21,722 nt of DNA from Pelargonium nanum (taxonomy: Eukaryota; Streptophyta; Magnoliopsida; Geraniales; Geraniaceae), in assembly GCA_036897485.1 (NCBI GenBank), contig JAYMTF010001713.1, positions 1 to 21,722 on the forward strand, read 5' to 3'. The stretch's first letter is position 1. The number at the start of each line of letters is the position of its first letter. Position numbers and translations under genes: made by a program. A model generated the notes under the pieces. The model was not told the origin of the DNA. It made no database searches and saw nothing but the letters and a program-made list of their open reading frames with translations. Shown piece after piece: positions 20,886 to 21,722 of this stretch.

Positions 20886-20929
20886 AACTATTATAAGTTT
20901 TTTTTTTTTGACAAAAACTATTATAAGTT
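20886..20929 (-). mobile_element. Minute retroposition scar (TSD-flanked poly-A)
   Basis: The 14-bp sequence AACTATTATAAGTT occurs at 20886-20899 and again at 20916-20929. Between them lie only 16 bp, a T run followed by GACAAA. On the minus strand this reads: target duplication, TTTGTC, poly(A), target duplication. That is what an extremely 5'-truncated LINE or SINE insertion, or an end-repair event by the same machinery, would leave. Confidence 0.6.
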
Positions 20930-21254
20930 ATAACCTTGTTCAATCTAATTACTTATTAGTAGTTGCTTATTTGTGAATAATGACTTTTGTATTTGGTTTC
21001 AGCCCATAAGGTGGGTTTCTAGAATGCACAACTATTGTAAATAGAATTGATTATATTTGTGGTAAAAGAAAAAAAATCTTATGAGCAATTAATGAACTTT
21101 ATAATAACTTCATCTACATTTAATTTTTCGTCTCGGTGAAATCAACCTCAACAACAAAAATAAAATGAGTATTTTTGAACAAAAATAACTCATTTCGACT
21201 TAAAATAAGTATCATGTATAATAAGTGTCATTTTTTAAAACAAACCATAAGCAA
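20930..21254. other. AT-rich intergenic stretch
   Basis: No gene is visible. A compact hairpin (AAATGAGTATTTTTG at 21163-21177, pairing with AAAAATAACTCATTT at 21181-21195) and ATGAGT-type words recall ends of small mariner-like MITEs. I cannot delimit an element. Confidence 0.4.
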
Positions 21255-21570
21255 CTTTATTAATTAAAAGCATCCATCAAGACAAGATCAGATAAATCGA
21301 TCGGACCTACAAGACCAATCCAGCCTACCGAGCTTGAACTGAACGGAACGACCGAGCTAACTCATGAGTCACCCTATTCGTTGACTTACGAACAAAGCTA
21401 AACTCTAACGCCAATATCTAATATATCACCTATAATTAGACTAAGGGCACTGGAATCCTACTTCCGGGCTTCAAGACTTCAATCACTTGCAATGCATCGA
21501 ACTCAATAATGACCGAGCCCCATCTTCGCTCTGCTACCCAACTTAATGCCTCCCTAATCGTCATTGCTTC
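21255..21570 (-). pseudogene. Decayed LINE fragment: C-terminal RNase H domain
   Basis: Read on the minus strand from 21570, the translation begins EAMTIREALSWVAERRWGSV and continues with VIIEFDALQVIEVL. This is the region around the second and third conserved acidic residues of the RNase H domain found at the C-terminus of plant LINE ORF2. Further on, in other frames, come LIIGDIL and SFVRKSTNRVTHELARSF, the last helix with its N-x-(V/A)-x-HELA motif. The homology is therefore spread over more than one frame with stops, so the copy is dead. The 5' side is cut off by the MITE starting at 21571. A stand-alone plant RNase H-like pseudogene is an alternative. Confidence 0.75.
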
Positions 21571-21722
21571 TAGGGCTGGGCATCGGTACAAACCCGGACC
21601 GGACCGAGACCGAATTTTCCCAATTATTTGGACTGAAGACCGGACCGGACCGAATTCAATTTTAGAAAATTAAAAATAAATCTTTTTAAATAAAATAGTA
21701 GAGAAATAATATCAATAATTGA
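21571..21722. mobile_element. hAT-like MITE, left part (runs off the window)
   Basis: TAGGGCTGGGCATCGGT at 21571 has the TAGGG start typical of non-autonomous plant hAT elements. It is followed by the GGACCGGACCGAGACCG-type repeats often seen in such elements, with a second copy at about 21642-21656. It begins exactly where the LINE RNase H reading ends. The other end and the expected 8-bp target duplication lie outside the window. Confidence 0.6.

Noticed and set aside
16560-20950. Complete transposon carrying the Ulp1-like gene
   Set aside because: I looked for matching inverted ends and a flanking target duplication on both sides of the gene and saw none within the window. A diverged or more distant pair remains possible.

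Overview
This is a nuclear window from a flowering plant, probably a eudicot. Genes have many GT-AG introns in AT-rich sequence, transposable elements sit in introns and intergenic DNA, and there is an intron-containing plant-type tRNA-Tyr gene. The asterid side is possible, but nothing here fixes the species. I assembled the gene models by eye. Every splice junction listed keeps the reading frame.

Layout. Positions 1-1180 are intergenic, with a degenerate tandem repeat and a foldback element. Positions 1248-8154 (+) encode a RING / coiled-coil / WD40 protein that matches animal RFWD3 in domain order and in short conserved blocks: 13 coding exons, 598 residues, plus a probable 3'UTR intron holding a SINE. 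Its introns carry two MITEs in opposite orientation and one Stowaway-like MITE. A tRNA-Tyr(GUA) gene with a 19-nt intron lies on the minus strand at 8990-9081, convergent with RFWD3. Positions 9082-13150 hold the promoter, leader and a probable ~3 kb leader intron of the second gene. Its coding exons (13161-15107, +) give a 153-residue plant protein with a Gag1-like clamp (DUF4050) C-terminus. Positions 15108-16750 are gene-poor.

The third gene (+, coding 17097-20591) is the most unusual. It has 12 coding exons, plus two stop-codon bases on a 13th, and predicts 766 residues. An HMG-box-like N-terminus is joined to a plant-mobile-domain-like region, an acidic and basic linker, and a C-terminal Ulp1/C48-type cysteine protease domain. 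In that domain the usual catalytic Asp position is Asn. The frame is open over all exons. It could be a domesticated transposon-derived gene or a recent, still intact member of a mobile family.

Beyond it are a tiny retroposition scar (20886-20929), a decayed LINE RNase H fragment on the minus strand (about 21255-21570), and the edge of a hAT-like MITE (21571 to the window end) inserted into that fragment. The three protein genes show no common pathway. RFWD3 (ubiquitin ligase, genome maintenance) and the Ulp1-like protein (SUMO/ubiquitin-like protease fold) both belong to modifier biology, but I read their proximity as chance.
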